This document shows positions 1 to 12,143 of a DNA stretch of 64,000 nt, in pieces; position 1 is the first letter of the stretch; the number at the start of each line of letters is the position of its first letter. The stretch lies in contig NZ_JARJHL010000014.1 of assembly GCF_029309835.1 (NCBI RefSeq), positions 186,001-250,000 on the forward strand, given 5' to 3'. The position numbers and the translations under genes were made by a program. Below the pieces are notes generated by a model. The model had not been told where the DNA came from, did not search any database, and saw nothing but the letters and a program-made list of their open reading frames with translations. This DNA comes from Paracoccus sp. DMF-8. GTDB lineage: Bacteria > Pseudomonadota > Alphaproteobacteria > Rhodobacterales > Rhodobacteraceae.

Positions 1-2
1 CG

Positions 3-1595
3 CTGGTCGAAACCCATATGACCCGCTGCATTTCCTGCACCCGCTGCGTGCGCTTCACGACCGAAGTCGCGGGCATCACCCAGATGGGCCAGACCGGCCG
101 GGGCGAAGACAGCGAGATCACCAGCTATCTGAACCAGACGCTGGATTCGAACATGCAGGGCAATATCATCGACCTGTGCCCGGTCGGGGCGCTGGTCAGC
201 AAACCCTATGCCTTTACCGCCCGTCCGTGGGAACTGACCAAGACCGAAACCATCGACGTGATGGACGCGCTTGGCAGCAATATCCGCGTCGATACCAAGG
301 GCCGCGAAGTCATGCGCATCCTGCCGCGCAACCATGACGGCGTGAACGAGGAATGGATCAACGACAAGTCGCGCTTTGTCTGGGACGGGTTGCGTCGTCA
401 GCGTCTGGACAAGCCCTATATCCGCGAAAACGGCCGGCTGCGCGCCGCCAGCTGGCCCGAGGCGCTGGAGGCGGCGGCCCATGCCATGCGGGGCAGGAAG
501 GTCGCCGGTCTGATCGGCGATCTGGTCCCGGTCGAGGCCGCTTTCAGCCTGAAACAGCTGGTCGAAGGGATCGGCGGCACGGTCGAATGCCGCACCGATG
601 GCGCGCGCCTGCCTGCGGGCAACCGCTCGGCCTATGTCGGCACCGCGCGGATCGAGGATATCGACAGCGCCGAAATGATCCAGCTGATCGGCACCAACCC
701 GCGCGAGGAAGCGCCCGTCCTGAACGCCCGCATCCGCAAGGCATGGGCGCGGGGCGCGCGGATCGGGCTGGTCGGCGAGCCGGTCGATCTGACCTATGAT
801 TACGCCCATGTCGGCAATGATCGTGCGGCGCTGGAAAGCCTGTCCTCGATGAAGATCAGCGATGAGACGCGCGACAAGCCGACGCTGGTCATCGTCGGTC
901 AGGGCGCGATCCGCGAAGCCGATGGCGAGGCGGTTCTGGCCCATGCCATGAAGCTGTGCGAAAACAGCAATTCGAAACTGCTGATCCTGCACAGCGCCGC
1001 GTCGCGCGTCGGCGCGATGGATGTCGGTGCCGTCACCGAAGGGGGCCTGAATGCCGCCATCGACGGGGCCGAGGTGATCTATAACCTTGGCGCCGACGAG
1101 GTCGATATTGCCCCTCGAAATGAAAATGGCGGCGCATTCGTGATCTATCAGGGCAGCCACGGGGATCGCGGTGCGCATCGCGCCGATATCATCCTGCCGG
1201 GCGCCTGCTATACCGAGGAAAGCGGGCTGTTCGTCAATACCGAAGGCCGCCCGCAACTGGCCCAACGCGCCAATTTCGCGCCGGGCGAGGGCAAGGAAAA
1301 CTGGGCGATCCTGCGCGCGCTGTCGGCAGAGCTGGGCAAGACCCAGCCCTGGGACAGCCTGGCCGCGCTGCGTCGCAAACTGGTCGAGGCGCATCCCCAT
1401 CTGGGCCGAATCGATCAGGTTCCCGAAAACGAATGGCAGCCGCTCGCAACCCGTGACATGGACAACGCCAGCTTCCGCTACGCAATCAAGGATTTCTATC
1501 TGACCAACCCGATCGCGCGCAGTTCTCCCCTGATGGGGGAACTGTCCGCGATGGCGGCCGCGCGCAATCAGGCGCAGCCGATTGCAGCGGAGTGA
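3..1595 (+). CDS. nuoG: NADH-quinone oxidoreductase subunit G (5' partial)
   Basis: Large Fe-S subunit of the peripheral arm of complex I, passing electrons from the NADH site along the cluster chain. The window opens inside the gene: the frame is open from base 3, so the N-terminal [2Fe-2S] and N5 cluster regions lie upstream. The visible part begins at the N4 [4Fe-4S] motif (CISCTRC, visible residues 9-15), and its fourth ligand is in DLCPVGAL near base 178. The rest (about 480 residues) is the molybdopterin-oxidoreductase-like fold, including a [15 protein letters not shown] segment. The stop at 1593-1595 is followed within 5 bases by the next start, so this is an operon. The identity is firm from the Fe-S motifs and from nuoH and nuoI downstream. 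Confidence 0.96.
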   Translation: MVETHMTRCISCTRCVRFTTEVAGITQMGQTGRGEDSEITSYLNQTLDSNMQGNIIDLCPVGALVSKPYAFTARPWELTKTETIDVMDALGSNIRVDTKGREVMRILPRNHDGVNEEWINDKSRFVWDGLRRQRLDKPYIRENGRLRAASWPEALEAAAHAMRGRKVAGLIGDLVPVEAAFSLKQLVEGIGGTVECRTDGARLPAGNRSAYVGTARIEDIDSAEMIQLIGTNPREEAPVLNARIRKAWARGARIGLVGEPVDLTYDYAHVGNDRAALESLSSMKISDETRDKPTLVIVGQGAIREADGEAVLAHAMKLCENSNSKLLILHSAASRVGAMDVGAVTEGGLNAAIDGAEVIYNLGADEVDIAPRNENGGAFVIYQGSHGDRGAHRADIILPGACYTEESGLFVNTEGRPQLAQRANFAPGEGKENWAILRALSAELGKTQPWDSLAALRRKLVEAHPHLGRIDQVPENEWQPLATRDMDNASFRYAIKDFYLTNPIARSSPLMGELSAMAAARNQAQPIAAE

Positions 1596-1599
1596 ACAC

Positions 1600-2376
1600 A
1601 TGCGTCTGAACGGTCGCATCTTCCTTGCCATGACCGCGCTGACCGGCCTTCTGGCCGCTTGCGCGGACACAGCCAATGACCCCCGTCCGCGTTCCAAACC
1701 GGACGAACTGGTGGTGAACGTGGTCCAGCCCTCGGACAAGCCGGGAATGGCCAGGCTGGGCCAGGCAAGGATTTCGACCAAATCGGGCGATATCCAGATT
1801 CTGGAGCCGGATGGCTCGGTCACCGAATTCGCGCTGGAGGGCAGCAGCCCCGATCCCTTCGCGATTTCCGAAGCCGATCTGATGCTGCTGAACGCCAATC
1901 TGGATCTGGACCTGTCCGGGGTGCGTGGACTGTCGAGCGGAACGGTCAAGCCGATGACCGCGCAGGAAATGGCACTGGCGGCCTTTGCCGCGCGCACGCG
2001 GCCGATGCTGCCGCAACTGCCCGCCAGCTTCAAAGCCGAACCGGAAATGTTTCGCGGCGTCACCATCGAACCGATGCGCGATCCACGGGCCGACCGGGAC
2101 GGGGACAGCGGCATGGTCACGGTGCGCGCCAACCTGCGTCGGGGGGTGGACGCCGACACGGCCTTCGCCTATGCCACATGCGCGTTGGCGGATTGGGCAG
2201 AGAAGCACGGAACGGGCTTTGCGCGCCATGTCTGGACCGAACAGACCCGGCGAAGCGGCGAGTTGCGATTGGGGGCGGTTTTCACGCTCTCGAACTCTCA
2301 GCCGATGGGGCTGAAGGTGATGGATACTGACCAGACCTTGCAGGAATGCAAGGCACGCGGCATTCCCGCGGCGTAA
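1600..2376 (+). CDS. Putative lipoprotein encoded between nuoG and nuoH
   Basis: 258-residue protein of unknown function. The ATG at 1600 is chosen because a GGAG sits just upstream and the sequence then starts with a short basic N-terminus, a hydrophobic stretch and a lipobox (LLAAC, Cys21). That predicts export and lipidation. The mature part is soluble and contains two short segments rich in Asp/Ser, with no catalytic motif I recognise; Cys appear again near the C-terminus (TCAL, ECKA). It lies 4 bases after nuoG and 21 before nuoH in the same direction, so it is co-transcribed with complex I. Unidentified reading frames inside the Paracoccus denitrificans NDH-1 operon are established knowledge; that this is one of them is inference. 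A periplasmic complex I accessory role is speculation. Confidence 0.8.
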   Translation: MRLNGRIFLAMTALTGLLAACADTANDPRPRSKPDELVVNVVQPSDKPGMARLGQARISTKSGDIQILEPDGSVTEFALEGSSPDPFAISEADLMLLNANLDLDLSGVRGLSSGTVKPMTAQEMALAAFAARTRPMLPQLPASFKAEPEMFRGVTIEPMRDPRADRDGDSGMVTVRANLRRGVDADTAFAYATCALADWAEKHGTGFARHVWTEQTRRSGELRLGAVFTLSNSQPMGLKVMDTDQTLQECKARGIPAA

Positions 2377-2397
2377 GGAAGAAGAGGGACGGATAGC

Positions 2398-3432
2398 ATG
2401 GCGGAATTCTGGTCATCGACCCTGGGTCACGCGATCATCCTGCTTGCGCAGGGGCTGGCGATCATCGGCTTCGTCATGGGGTCGCTGATCTATATGGTCT
2501 ATGGCGACCGCAAGATCTGGGCGGCCGTGCAGATGCGCCGTGGCCCGAACGTCGTCGGTCCCTGGGGCCTGCTGCAAACCTTTGCCGATGCGTTGAAATA
2601 TGTGCTGAAGGAAATCGTCATCCCGGCGGGTTCCGACAAGTTCGTCTTTTTCCTGGCGCCCTTCCTGTCGATGACGCTGGCCCTGATCGCCTTTGTCGTC
2701 GTGCCCTTTGACGAGGGTTGGGTCATGGCCGACATCAATGTCGCCATCCTGTTCATCTTTGCCGTGTCCTCACTGGAGGTTTACGGCGTGATCATGGGTG
2801 GCTGGGCCTCGAACTCGAAATATCCGTTTCTTGCCTCGCTGCGGTCGGCCGCGCAGATGATTTCCTATGAGGTCAGCCTTGGCCTGATCATCATCGGGGT
2901 CATCATCTCGACCGGCTCGATGAACCTGACCGCCATTGTCGAGGCGCAGCGCGGTGACTGGGGCCTGCTGAACTGGTATTTCCTGCCGCATCTGCCGATG
3001 GTCGTGCTGTTCTATGTCTCGGCGCTGGCCGAAACCAACCGCCCGCCCTTCGACCTTGTCGAGGCGGAATCGGAACTGGTCGCGGGCTTCATGACCGAAT
3101 ATTCCTCGACCCCCTATCTGCTGTTCATGGCGGGCGAATATATCGCCATGTATCTGATGTGCGCGCTGCTTTCGCTGCTGTTCTTTGGCGGCTGGCTGTC
3201 GCCGGTCCCGTTCATCGCCGATGGCTGGTGGTGGATGGTGATCAAGATGTGGATGTGGTTCTTCATGTTCTCGATGGCGAAGGCGCTGGTTCCACGGTAT
3301 CGCTACGACCAGTTGATGCGCATCGGCTGGAAGGTTTTCCTGCCGCTGTCGCTGGCACAGGTCGTGATCGTCGCCTTCCTTGCACGTTACGAAGTCCTGG
3401 GCGGTTTCTGGGCCCGTTGGGCAGGAGTCTGA
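2398..3432 (+). CDS. nuoH: NADH-quinone oxidoreductase subunit H
   Basis: Membrane subunit H (ND1) of complex I, which forms the quinone chamber with NuoB/D and links it to the proton-pumping modules. 344 residues with about eight hydrophobic segments. Family signatures are [14 protein letters not shown] near residues 43-56 and the acidic loop [18 protein letters not shown] near residues 211-228. The start follows a GGAAGAAGAGGGA purine-rich stretch. It is flanked by the operon lipoprotein and by a micro-ORF that begins 2 bases after its stop. Confidence 0.97.
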   Translation: MAEFWSSTLGHAIILLAQGLAIIGFVMGSLIYMVYGDRKIWAAVQMRRGPNVVGPWGLLQTFADALKYVLKEIVIPAGSDKFVFFLAPFLSMTLALIAFVVVPFDEGWVMADINVAILFIFAVSSLEVYGVIMGGWASNSKYPFLASLRSAAQMISYEVSLGLIIIGVIISTGSMNLTAIVEAQRGDWGLLNWYFLPHLPMVVLFYVSALAETNRPPFDLVEAESELVAGFMTEYSSTPYLLFMAGEYIAMYLMCALLSLLFFGGWLSPVPFIADGWWWMVIKMWMWFFMFSMAKALVPRYRYDQLMRIGWKVFLPLSLAQVVIVAFLARYEVLGGFWARWAGV

Positions 3433-4387
<955 letters not shown>

Positions 4388-4391
<4 letters not shown>

Positions 4392-4990
4392 TGGTCTTTG
4401 CCTTCTATCTTTTTGCCGTGCTGGTCTGCGTGTCGGGCTTCATGGTGGTGATCTCCCGCAACCCGGTCCATTCGGTGCTGTGGCTGATCCTGACCTTTCT
4501 GTCGGCCTCGGGTCTGTTCGTCTTGCAGGGCGCGGAATTCGTCGCGATGCTGCTGATCGTCGTCTATGTCGGCGCGGTCGCGGTGCTGTTCGTCTTTGTC
4601 GTGATGATGCTGGACGTGAACTTTGCCGAGCTGAAGGGCGAACTGGCCCGCTACCTGCCGCTTGGTCTGGTGATTGCGGGCGTCATGCTGGCGCAACTGG
4701 GCATCGCCTTTTCGGGCTGGGAAAGCTCGGATCAGGCGGCAAGCCTGCGCTCTGCGCCGATCATCGATTCGGTCCAGAACACCCACGGTCTGGGGATGCT
4801 GATCTATGACCGCTACCTGCTGATCTTCCAGCTTTCGGGACTGGTCCTGCTGGTCGCGATGATCGGGGCCATCGTCCTGACCATGCGCCACCGCAAGGAT
4901 GTGAAACGCCAGAACGTGCTGGAACAGATGTGGCGCGACCCGGCCAAGTCGATGGAAATGAAGGACGTGAAGCCCGGCCAGGGCCTGTGA
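4388..4990 (+). CDS. nuoJ: NADH-quinone oxidoreductase subunit J
   Basis: Membrane subunit J (ND6) of complex I. 200 residues with five hydrophobic segments. The [11 protein letters not shown] and [28 protein letters not shown] regions (the second split across TM3) carry the family's conserved pi-bulge segment. Two start codons are possible, 4388 (overlapping the upstream TGA) and 4391, differing by one Met. The stop is followed by an unusual 99-base gap with two hairpins before nuoK, the widest spacing in this stretch of the operon. Confidence 0.95.
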
Positions 4991-5395
<405 letters not shown>

Positions 5396-5401
5396 GCGAA
5401 G

Positions 5402-7516
5402 ATGGAAAAGTTCGTTCTCTTCGCGCCGCTGGTCGGGTCATTGATTGCGGGTTTCGGCTGGCGGGTGATCGGCGAAAAGGCCGCGCAATACCTGACGACC
5501 GGGATTCTGTTTCTGGCCTGCATCCTGTCCTGGGTGATCTTTCTGTCCTTTGACGGCGTGCCGCGCACGGTTCCGGTTCTGGACTGGATCGTCACCGGCG
5601 ATTTCGTCAGCCAATGGGCGATCCGCCTGGACCGCCTGACCGCGATCATGCTGATCGTGGTGACGACGGTGTCGGCGCTCGTCCATATGTATTCGATGGG
5701 CTACATGGCCCACGACGACAACTGGACCCATGACGAACATTACAAGGCACGGTTCTTTGCCTATCTGTCCTTTTTCACCTTTACCATGCTGATGCTGGTG
5801 ACGGCGGACAACCTCTTGCAGATGTTCTTTGGCTGGGAAGGGGTGGGGGTCGCCTCTTATCTGCTGATCGGCTTTTACTACAAGAAAGACAGCGCGAATG
5901 CGGCCTCGATGAAGGCTTTCATCGTCAACCGCGTCGGCGACTTCGGCTTTCTGCTGGGGATCTTCGGGCTGTTCTGGCTGACCGGCTCGATCCAGTTCGA
6001 TGCGATCTTTGCGCAGGTCCCGACGATTGCGCAGACCGAAATCAGCTTTCTCTGGCGTGACTGGAATGCCGCGAACCTGCTGGCCTTCCTGCTGTTCGTC
6101 GGCGCGATGGGCAAATCGGCGCAGCTATTCCTGCACACCTGGCTGCCCGACGCGATGGAAGGCCCGACCCCGGTGTCGGCGCTGATCCACGCCGCCACCA
6201 TGGTCACCGCCGGGGTGTTTCTGGTCTGCCGGATGTCGCCGCTGATCGAATTCGCGCCCGACACCAAGAATTTCATCGTCATCATCGGCGCGACCACGGC
6301 TTTCTTTGCCGCGACGGTCGGTCTGGTGCAGAACGACATCAAGCGCGTCATCGCCTATTCGACCTGTTCGCAACTGGGCTATATGTTCGTGGCGGCGGGC
6401 GTCGGCGTCTATTCGGTCGCGATGTTCCACCTGCTGACCCATGCCTTTTTCAAGGCCATGCTGTTTCTGGGCGCGGGTTCCGTCATCCATGCGATGCACC
6501 ACGAACAGGACATGCGCAACTATGGCGGTTTGCGCAAAAAGATCCCGCTGACCTTCTGGGCGATGTTCATCGGCACGCTGGCCATCACCGGCGTCGGCAT
6601 TCCGCTGACCACCATCGGTTTCGCGGGTTTCCTGTCCAAGGATGCGATCATCGAAAGCGCCTTTGTCGGCAGCGGCTATGCGTTCTGGATGCTGGTCATC
6701 GCGGCCTGTTTCACCAGCTTCTATTCGTGGCGGCTGATGTTTTTGACCTTCTGGGGCAAGCCGCGCGGCGACCATCATGCGCATGACCACGCCCATGAAA
6801 GCCCGCCGGTCATGACCATTCCGCTTGGCGTTCTGGCGATTGGCGCGATCTTTTCGGGGATGGTGTTCTACGGACCCTTCTTCGGCAATGAAGAAAAGCT
6901 CGATACCTTCTTCCACATCCAGAAGGCCGAAACGGCAGAGGGGCATGGTGAGGTCGCGACGGACGCCGCACCCGGCACCGAAGCGGGGCACGAGACGCCT
7001 GCCGCCGATGCCGCTCATGCCGAGGGTGCGGGGGATCAGGGCCTGACCACTGACGTTCCGGCGCCGGTTGGCGGGGCGATCTATATGCACCCGGACAACC
7101 ATGTCCTGCATGACGCGCATTACACGCCGAAATGGGTCAAGGTTTCACCCTTCATCGCCATGCTGCTTGGTCTGTTCATGGCCTGGGTCTTCTATATCCG
7201 CAAACCCGAAGCGCCCAAGCGCCTGGCCGAGATCCAGCCGCAACTGTATCGGTTCCTGCTGAACAAATGGTATTTCGACGAGATCTATGACTTTGTCTTT
7301 GTCCGTCCGACCCTGTGGCTGGGCCGCGTGCTGTGGCAAAAGGGCGATGGCAAGATCATCGACGGTTCCATCAACGGGGTTGCGATGGGCCTGATTCCGC
7401 GGCTGACCCGCGCGGCCGGGCGGGTCCAGACGGGTTATCTTTTCCACTACGCCTTCGCGATGGTTCTGGGCATCGTGGGCTTGCTGATCTGGGTGATGAT
7501 GCGGGGCACGCACTGA
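5402..7516 (+). CDS. nuoL: NADH-quinone oxidoreductase subunit L
   Basis: Largest antiporter-like pump subunit (ND5), with the long lateral helix along the membrane arm. 704 residues, which is long for the family. Core motifs include [48 protein letters not shown] (split across TM7/8) and [16 protein letters not shown]. Between the core and the C-terminal lateral helix (about residues 455-560) are a His-rich stretch (HHAHDHAHE) and a 45-residue Ala/Glu/Gly/His-rich low-complexity segment. The C-terminal [13 protein letters not shown] motif anchors the lateral helix. Confidence 0.97.
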   Translation: MEKFVLFAPLVGSLIAGFGWRVIGEKAAQYLTTGILFLACILSWVIFLSFDGVPRTVPVLDWIVTGDFVSQWAIRLDRLTAIMLIVVTTVSALVHMYSMGYMAHDDNWTHDEHYKARFFAYLSFFTFTMLMLVTADNLLQMFFGWEGVGVASYLLIGFYYKKDSANAASMKAFIVNRVGDFGFLLGIFGLFWLTGSIQFDAIFAQVPTIAQTEISFLWRDWNAANLLAFLLFVGAMGKSAQLFLHTWLPDAMEGPTPVSALIHAATMVTAGVFLVCRMSPLIEFAPDTKNFIVIIGATTAFFAATVGLVQNDIKRVIAYSTCSQLGYMFVAAGVGVYSVAMFHLLTHAFFKAMLFLGAGSVIHAMHHEQDMRNYGGLRKKIPLTFWAMFIGTLAITGVGIPLTTIGFAGFLSKDAIIESAFVGSGYAFWMLVIAACFTSFYSWRLMFLTFWGKPRGDHHAHDHAHESPPVMTIPLGVLAIGAIFSGMVFYGPFFGNEEKLDTFFHIQKAETAEGHGEVATDAAPGTEAGHETPAADAAHAEGAGDQGLTTDVPAPVGGAIYMHPDNHVLHDAHYTPKWVKVSPFIAMLLGLFMAWVFYIRKPEAPKRLAEIQPQLYRFLLNKWYFDEIYDFVFVRPTLWLGRVLWQKGDGKIIDGSINGVAMGLIPRLTRAAGRVQTGYLFHYAFAMVLGIVGLLIWVMMRGTH

Positions 7517-7517
7517 T

Positions 7518-9062
7518 ATGACGCACCTTCTTTCGATTATCACCTTTCTGCCGATCGTCGCGGCTGCCATCATGGCCCTGCTTTTGCGGGGCGATGACGG
7601 AGCTGCGGCCCGCAATGCCAAATGGCTGGCGCTGATCACGACAACGGCCACCTTCCTGATCTCGCTGATCGTGCTGATCGGCTTTGATCCCGCGAACACG
7701 GGCTTTCAGTTCGTCGAGGATCGCGAATGGATCATGGGCCTGAAATACAAGATGGGCGTCGACGGCATTTCGATCCTGTTCGTGATGCTGACCACCTTCC
7801 TGATGCCGATCACCATCCTGTCCGCGTGGGAGGTCAAGACCCGCGTCAAGGAATACATGATCGCCTTTCTGGTGCTGGAAGGGCTGATGATCGGCGTGTT
7901 CACCGCGCTGGATCTGGTGCTGTTCTACCTGTTCTTTGAAGCCGGGCTGATCCCGATGTTCCTGATCATCGGGATCTGGGGCGGCGCGAACCGCATCTAT
8001 GCGGCGTTCAAGTTCTTTCTCTATACCTTCCTCGGCTCGGTCCTGATGCTGGTCGCGATGGTGTCGATGTTCCGGATGTCCGGCACGACCGATATCGTGA
8101 CGCTGTTGACCTATGATTTCGCATCCGACCCGATGGTGGTTCTGGGGCTGAACATCGCGGGCGGCGTGCAGATGCTGCTGTTCCTTGCGTTCTTTGCCAG
8201 CTTTGCGGTCAAGATGCCGATGTGGCCGGTCCATACCTGGCTGCCCGACGCACACGTCCAGGCACCGACTGCGGGTTCTGTCGTGCTGGCGGCGGTGCTG
8301 TTGAAGATGGGCGGCTACGGCTTTCTGCGCTTTTCGCTGCCGATGTTCCCGGTCGCCAGCGGCATCGCGCAGCCCTACATCTTCTGGCTGTCGGCGATTG
8401 CCATCGTCTACACCTCGATGGTGGCGCTGGCGCAAAGCGACATGAAAAAGCTGATCGCCTATTCGTCCGTCGCGCATATGGGCTATGTGACGCTTGGCAT
8501 TTTTGCCGCGAACCAGCCCGGCACGGATGGCGCGATTTTCCAGATGCTGTCGCACGGCTTTATCTCGGGCGCGCTGTTTTTGTGCGTCGGCGTGATCTAT
8601 GACCGCATGCACACGCGCGAAATCGACGCCTATGGCGGGCTGGTCAACCGGATGCCGGTCTATGCGCTGGTCTTCATGTTCTTTACCATGGCGAACGTCG
8701 GCCTGCCGGGGACCTCGGGCTTTGTCGGTGAGTTCCTGACCCTGCTGGGGGCGTTCCGCGTCAATACCTGGGTCGCGCTGGTCGCGACCTCGGGGGTGAT
8801 CCTGTCGGCATCCTATGCGCTGTGGCTGTATCGCCGGGTAACCTTTGGTCAACTGATCAAGGAAAGCCTGAAAACCATCAACGACATGAGCAGCCGCGAA
8901 CGCTGGCTGTTCGTGCCGCTGATCGCCATGACACTGATCCTGGGCGTCTATCCGCGTCTGGTGACGGATATCACCGGACCGGCGGTCGCCAATCTTCTGC
9001 AACACTACAATGACAGCCAGCCTGCGCCGACCGAGACGGCCGCGGCAGAAGCAAGCCACTAG
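7518..9062 (+). CDS. nuoM: NADH-quinone oxidoreductase subunit M
   Basis: Antiporter-like pump subunit (ND4). 514 residues and about 14 membrane segments. It shows the family's [21 protein letters not shown] (split) near residue 135 with its conserved membrane Glu, the [17 protein letters not shown] signature near residue 236, and [15 protein letters not shown] near residue 313. The start lies 1 base after the nuoL stop, so translation is coupled. The Ala/Glu-rich tail (TETAAAEAS) is variable in the family. Confidence 0.97.
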   Translation: MTHLLSIITFLPIVAAAIMALLLRGDDGAAARNAKWLALITTTATFLISLIVLIGFDPANTGFQFVEDREWIMGLKYKMGVDGISILFVMLTTFLMPITILSAWEVKTRVKEYMIAFLVLEGLMIGVFTALDLVLFYLFFEAGLIPMFLIIGIWGGANRIYAAFKFFLYTFLGSVLMLVAMVSMFRMSGTTDIVTLLTYDFASDPMVVLGLNIAGGVQMLLFLAFFASFAVKMPMWPVHTWLPDAHVQAPTAGSVVLAAVLLKMGGYGFLRFSLPMFPVASGIAQPYIFWLSAIAIVYTSMVALAQSDMKKLIAYSSVAHMGYVTLGIFAANQPGTDGAIFQMLSHGFISGALFLCVGVIYDRMHTREIDAYGGLVNRMPVYALVFMFFTMANVGLPGTSGFVGEFLTLLGAFRVNTWVALVATSGVILSASYALWLYRRVTFGQLIKESLKTINDMSSRERWLFVPLIAMTLILGVYPRLVTDITGPAVANLLQHYNDSQPAPTETAAAEASH

Positions 9063-9071
9063 GGGGCGGAT

Positions 9072-10538
9072 ATGACATCGCTCGATTTTTCGACCATCCT
9101 GCCCGAATTCCTGCTGGCGGTTTACGCGATGGCGGCCCTGATGGCCGGGGCCTATTTCGGCAAGGACAAGATCGCGCGTCCGATCCTGTGGGTGACGGTG
9201 GCGGCCCTGCTGGTGGTTGCGATGCTGGTCGGGCTGAACGACAGCACGCCTTCGACGGCCTTTTTCAACATGTTCATAGATGACCAGTTCGCGCGTTTCG
9301 CCAAGGTCATCGTGCTGATCGGCGCCGCCTGCGTTTTGGGGATGAGCGCGGATTATCTGGGCCGTCAGGGCATGATGCGCTTTGAATTCCCGGTGCTGAT
9401 CGTCCTGTCGGTCGTCGGCATGATGGTGATGATTTCGGCAGGCGACCTCTTGACGCTGTATATGGGGCTGGAGCTGCAATCGCTGGCGCTTTACGTCATC
9501 GCGGCCTTCCGCCGCGACAGCGAAAAATCGTCCGAGGCGGGGCTGAAATACTTTGTGCTTGGCGCGTTCAGCTCGGGGCTGTTGCTGTATGGCGCCTCGC
9601 TGGTCTACGGCTTTGCCGGGACGACGACCTTTGCCGGCATCATCGGCACGATTCAGGACGGCCACCTGCCGCTTGGCCTGCTGTTCGGTCTGGTCTTCAT
9701 GCTGGTCGGTCTGGCCTTCAAGGTTTCGGCGGTGCCCTTCCACATGTGGACGCCCGATGTCTACGAAGGTGCGCCGACGCCGGTGACGGCCTTCTTTGCG
9801 ACCGCGCCCAAGGTCGCGGCGATGGCGCTGCTGGCGCGGCTGATGTTCTCGGCCTTTGGTCATGTCACGGATGACTGGGGCCAGATCATCGCCTTTCTTG
9901 CGGTGTTGTCGATGTTCTGGGGGTCGATCGCGGGTATCGGGCAGCGCAATATCAAGCGGCTGATGGCTTATTCCTCGATCGCGCATATGGGCTTTGCCCT
10001 GCTGGGTCTGGCGGCGGGCACGCCGCAGGGCGTGCAGGCGATGCTGCTGTATATGGCGATCTATACGCTGATGAATGTCGGCACCTTTGCCTTCATCCTG
10101 TCGATGGAACGCGATGGCGTGCCGGTCACAGACCTGAATTCGCTGAAACAGTTCGCCCGGTCCGAGCCGACCAAGGCCATGGCCGTGCTGGTCCTGATGT
10201 TCAGCCTGGCGGGTGTGCCGCCGATGCTGGGCTTTTTCGCGAAATTCGGCGTGCTGCAGGCCGCGGTTGCGGCGGGGATGACATGGCTGGCCGTGCTGGG
10301 CGTGATCGCCTCGGTGATCGGCGCCTTCTATTATCTGCGCATCGTCTATTACATGTATTTCGGCGAAGCGGGGCAGGGCGTCACCAGCCGCACCGGGGCG
10401 GTGCAATATGTCGCCTTCATCGGCGCGGCGGCGCTGACGGTGCTGGGGGCGATTTCGATGTTCGGGATCGACGATGTCGCGGGTCGTGCTGCGGAATCGC
10501 TGACCTCGGTCGCGCAAATCAGTGCCGGGGTCGAGTGA
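9072..10538 (+). CDS. nuoN: NADH-quinone oxidoreductase subunit N
   Basis: Antiporter-like pump subunit (ND2), innermost of the three and next to NuoJKA. 488 residues and about 14 membrane helices. Motifs are [17 protein letters not shown] (conserved Glu in TM5), [20 protein letters not shown] (split), and [20 protein letters not shown] (split). AGGGGGCGG lies just before the ATG. It is the last subunit gene. The 3' gap of about 95 bases leads into birA, as is usual in Rhodobacterales. Confidence 0.97.
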   Translation: MTSLDFSTILPEFLLAVYAMAALMAGAYFGKDKIARPILWVTVAALLVVAMLVGLNDSTPSTAFFNMFIDDQFARFAKVIVLIGAACVLGMSADYLGRQGMMRFEFPVLIVLSVVGMMVMISAGDLLTLYMGLELQSLALYVIAAFRRDSEKSSEAGLKYFVLGAFSSGLLLYGASLVYGFAGTTTFAGIIGTIQDGHLPLGLLFGLVFMLVGLAFKVSAVPFHMWTPDVYEGAPTPVTAFFATAPKVAAMALLARLMFSAFGHVTDDWGQIIAFLAVLSMFWGSIAGIGQRNIKRLMAYSSIAHMGFALLGLAAGTPQGVQAMLLYMAIYTLMNVGTFAFILSMERDGVPVTDLNSLKQFARSEPTKAMAVLVLMFSLAGVPPMLGFFAKFGVLQAAVAAGMTWLAVLGVIASVIGAFYYLRIVYYMYFGEAGQGVTSRTGAVQYVAFIGAAALTVLGAISMFGIDDVAGRAAESLTSVAQISAGVE

Positions 10539-10635
10539 GCGGCCCCTCGGCCCGCAACCGCAGGCTGGCCGCTTCGGGTCAGCCCTGTCGGAGAAATCGG
10601 CGTGACTGATACCGGCCCCGGGGGTCGGGCGGCAT

Positions 10636-11364
10636 GTGCTGATGCGCAGCCCCAGCACCAATGCCGAGGCGCTGCGTCTGGCGCCCTCGCTGTCCGGTCC
10701 GGCATGGATCCTGACGCATGAGCAGACCGCCGGTCGCGGCAGGCGCGGGCGGGGCTGGGCGATGCCGCCCGGCAATTTCGCGGCCAGTCTGGGGATGCGC
10801 CCGAAAGGCGGCATTGCCGAAGCCGCGCAGCTTTCCTTTGTCGCGGCGCTGGCGCTGCATGATGCGCTGACGGCGGCCTGTGGCCCCAATGCGCGGCTGG
10901 CGATCAAATGGCCGAATGATGTGCTGCTGAACGGCGGCAAGGTCGCGGGGATCCTGCTGGAAAGCGCGGGCAGCGGCCGCGAGGCACCGGTTCTGGCCAT
11001 CGGCATCGGCGTCAACCTGGCCGCCGCCCCGCAACCGGCCGAGGTCGAGGCCGGGGCCGTGCCGCCCGTCTCGATCCTGACCGAAACCGGCCATCGCCTT
11101 GCCCCCGAGGAATTTCTGGACCTGCTAGCCCCTGCCTTCGCAAGCTGGCTGAACCAGTTCGAGACCTATGGCTTTGCCCCGATCCGCAACGCCTGGCTGT
11201 CGCGCGCGGCGCGGATCGGGCAGGTCATCATCGCGCGGTTCGGTTCCCATCAGGTGCAGGGCGTGTTCGAAGGCATTGACGACAGCGGTGCGCTGGTTCT
11301 GGTGACCCCACAGGGGCGTCAGGCGATTCCCGCCGCCGATGTGTTCTTTCAGGGAGAGACGTGA
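10636..11364 (+). CDS. birA: Biotin--[acetyl-CoA-carboxylase] ligase (start uncertain)
   Basis: Biotin protein ligase: makes biotinyl-AMP and transfers biotin to carrier lysines. It is the short single-function form without the N-terminal DNA-binding domain. Motifs are GRGRRGRGW (biotin/ATP loop) and KWPNDVLLNGGKVAGIL (catalytic core). The start is a problem. Homology-like sequence continues upstream of the GTG at 10636 (PAPGVGRHVL), but that frame meets a TGA at 10603 with no normal start except CTG 10606. A GTG at 10602 behind GGAG is in another frame. A one-base error in the CCCCGGGGG run (10616-10624) would join them. It overlaps coaX. Confidence 0.88.
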   Translation: MLMRSPSTNAEALRLAPSLSGPAWILTHEQTAGRGRRGRGWAMPPGNFAASLGMRPKGGIAEAAQLSFVAALALHDALTAACGPNARLAIKWPNDVLLNGGKVAGILLESAGSGREAPVLAIGIGVNLAAAPQPAEVEAGAVPPVSILTETGHRLAPEEFLDLLAPAFASWLNQFETYGFAPIRNAWLSRAARIGQVIIARFGSHQVQGVFEGIDDSGALVLVTPQGRQAIPAADVFFQGET

Positions 11365-12143
11365 TGCTGCTGTGTATCGACACCGGCAACACCAATACGG
11401 TTTTCGCGATCTGGGACGGTGAGCAGTTCATCGGCCAGTGGCGGATTTCGACCGATCACCGCCGCACCGCGGATGAATATTACGTCTGGCTGTCGACCCT
11501 GCTGACGCTGAACAGGCTGGAGCTGCGGATCAACGCCTGCATCATCAGCTCGACCGTGCCGCGCGTGGTGTTCAACCTGCGGGTGCTGTGCAACCGCTAT
11601 TTCGACAGCCGCCCGCTGGTTGTCGGCAAGCCCGACTGCCTGCTGCCCGTCGCGCCCCGCGTGGACGAGGGCACGGTGGTCGGCCCCGACCGGCTGGTCA
11701 ATGCGCTTGGCGCCTTTGACCGCCATGGACCCAATCTTGTCGTCGTCGATTTCGGCACGGCGACGACATTCGACGTGGTCGCCGAAGACGGCGCCTATGT
11801 CGGCGGCGTCATCGCGCCCGGCGTGAACCTGTCGCTGGAGGCGCTGCATATGGGCGCGGCCTCGCTGCCCCATGTCGATGTGACCATGCCCGCCAAGGTG
11901 ATCGGCACGAATACCGTGGCCTGCCTGCAATCCGGGATTTACTGGGGATATATCGGGCTGACTGCCGGCATCGTGAACAAGATCCGGGCCGAGCGTGGCG
12001 TCGCGATGAAAATTATCGCGACGGGCGGGCTTGCCCCGCTGTTCGATCAGGGCTTTGATCTGTTCGACTTTCTCGAAGACGATCTGACCATGCACGGTCT
12101 GCGTCTCATCCATGACTTCAACAAGGAGGCCGGTAATGTCTGA
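11364..12143 (+). CDS. coaX: Type III pantothenate kinase
   Basis: First step of coenzyme A synthesis: phosphorylates pantothenate. 259 residues of the ASKHA fold. N-terminal phosphate-binding DTGNTNTVFAIWD, then GPDRLVNALGA, then VVDFGTATTFDVV (second phosphate motif), and IATGGLAPLF near the C-terminus. The start is ATG 11364 behind AGGGAGAG, overlapping the birA TGA; a GTG at 11361 would add one residue. The 3' end overlaps the RNase J start by 8 bases. Confidence 0.95.
   Translation: MLLCIDTGNTNTVFAIWDGEQFIGQWRISTDHRRTADEYYVWLSTLLTLNRLELRINACIISSTVPRVVFNLRVLCNRYFDSRPLVVGKPDCLLPVAPRVDEGTVVGPDRLVNALGAFDRHGPNLVVVDFGTATTFDVVAEDGAYVGGVIAPGVNLSLEALHMGAASLPHVDVTMPAKVIGTNTVACLQSGIYWGYIGLTAGIVNKIRAERGVAMKIIATGGLAPLFDQGFDLFDFLEDDLTMHGLRLIHDFNKEAGNV

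Noticed and set aside
7371..11015. A 1214-codon minus-strand open frame
   Set aside because: Antisense shadow of nuoL, nuoM, nuoN and birA. His/Arg/Gln-rich composition with no domain, typical of the opposite strand of GC-rich membrane genes.
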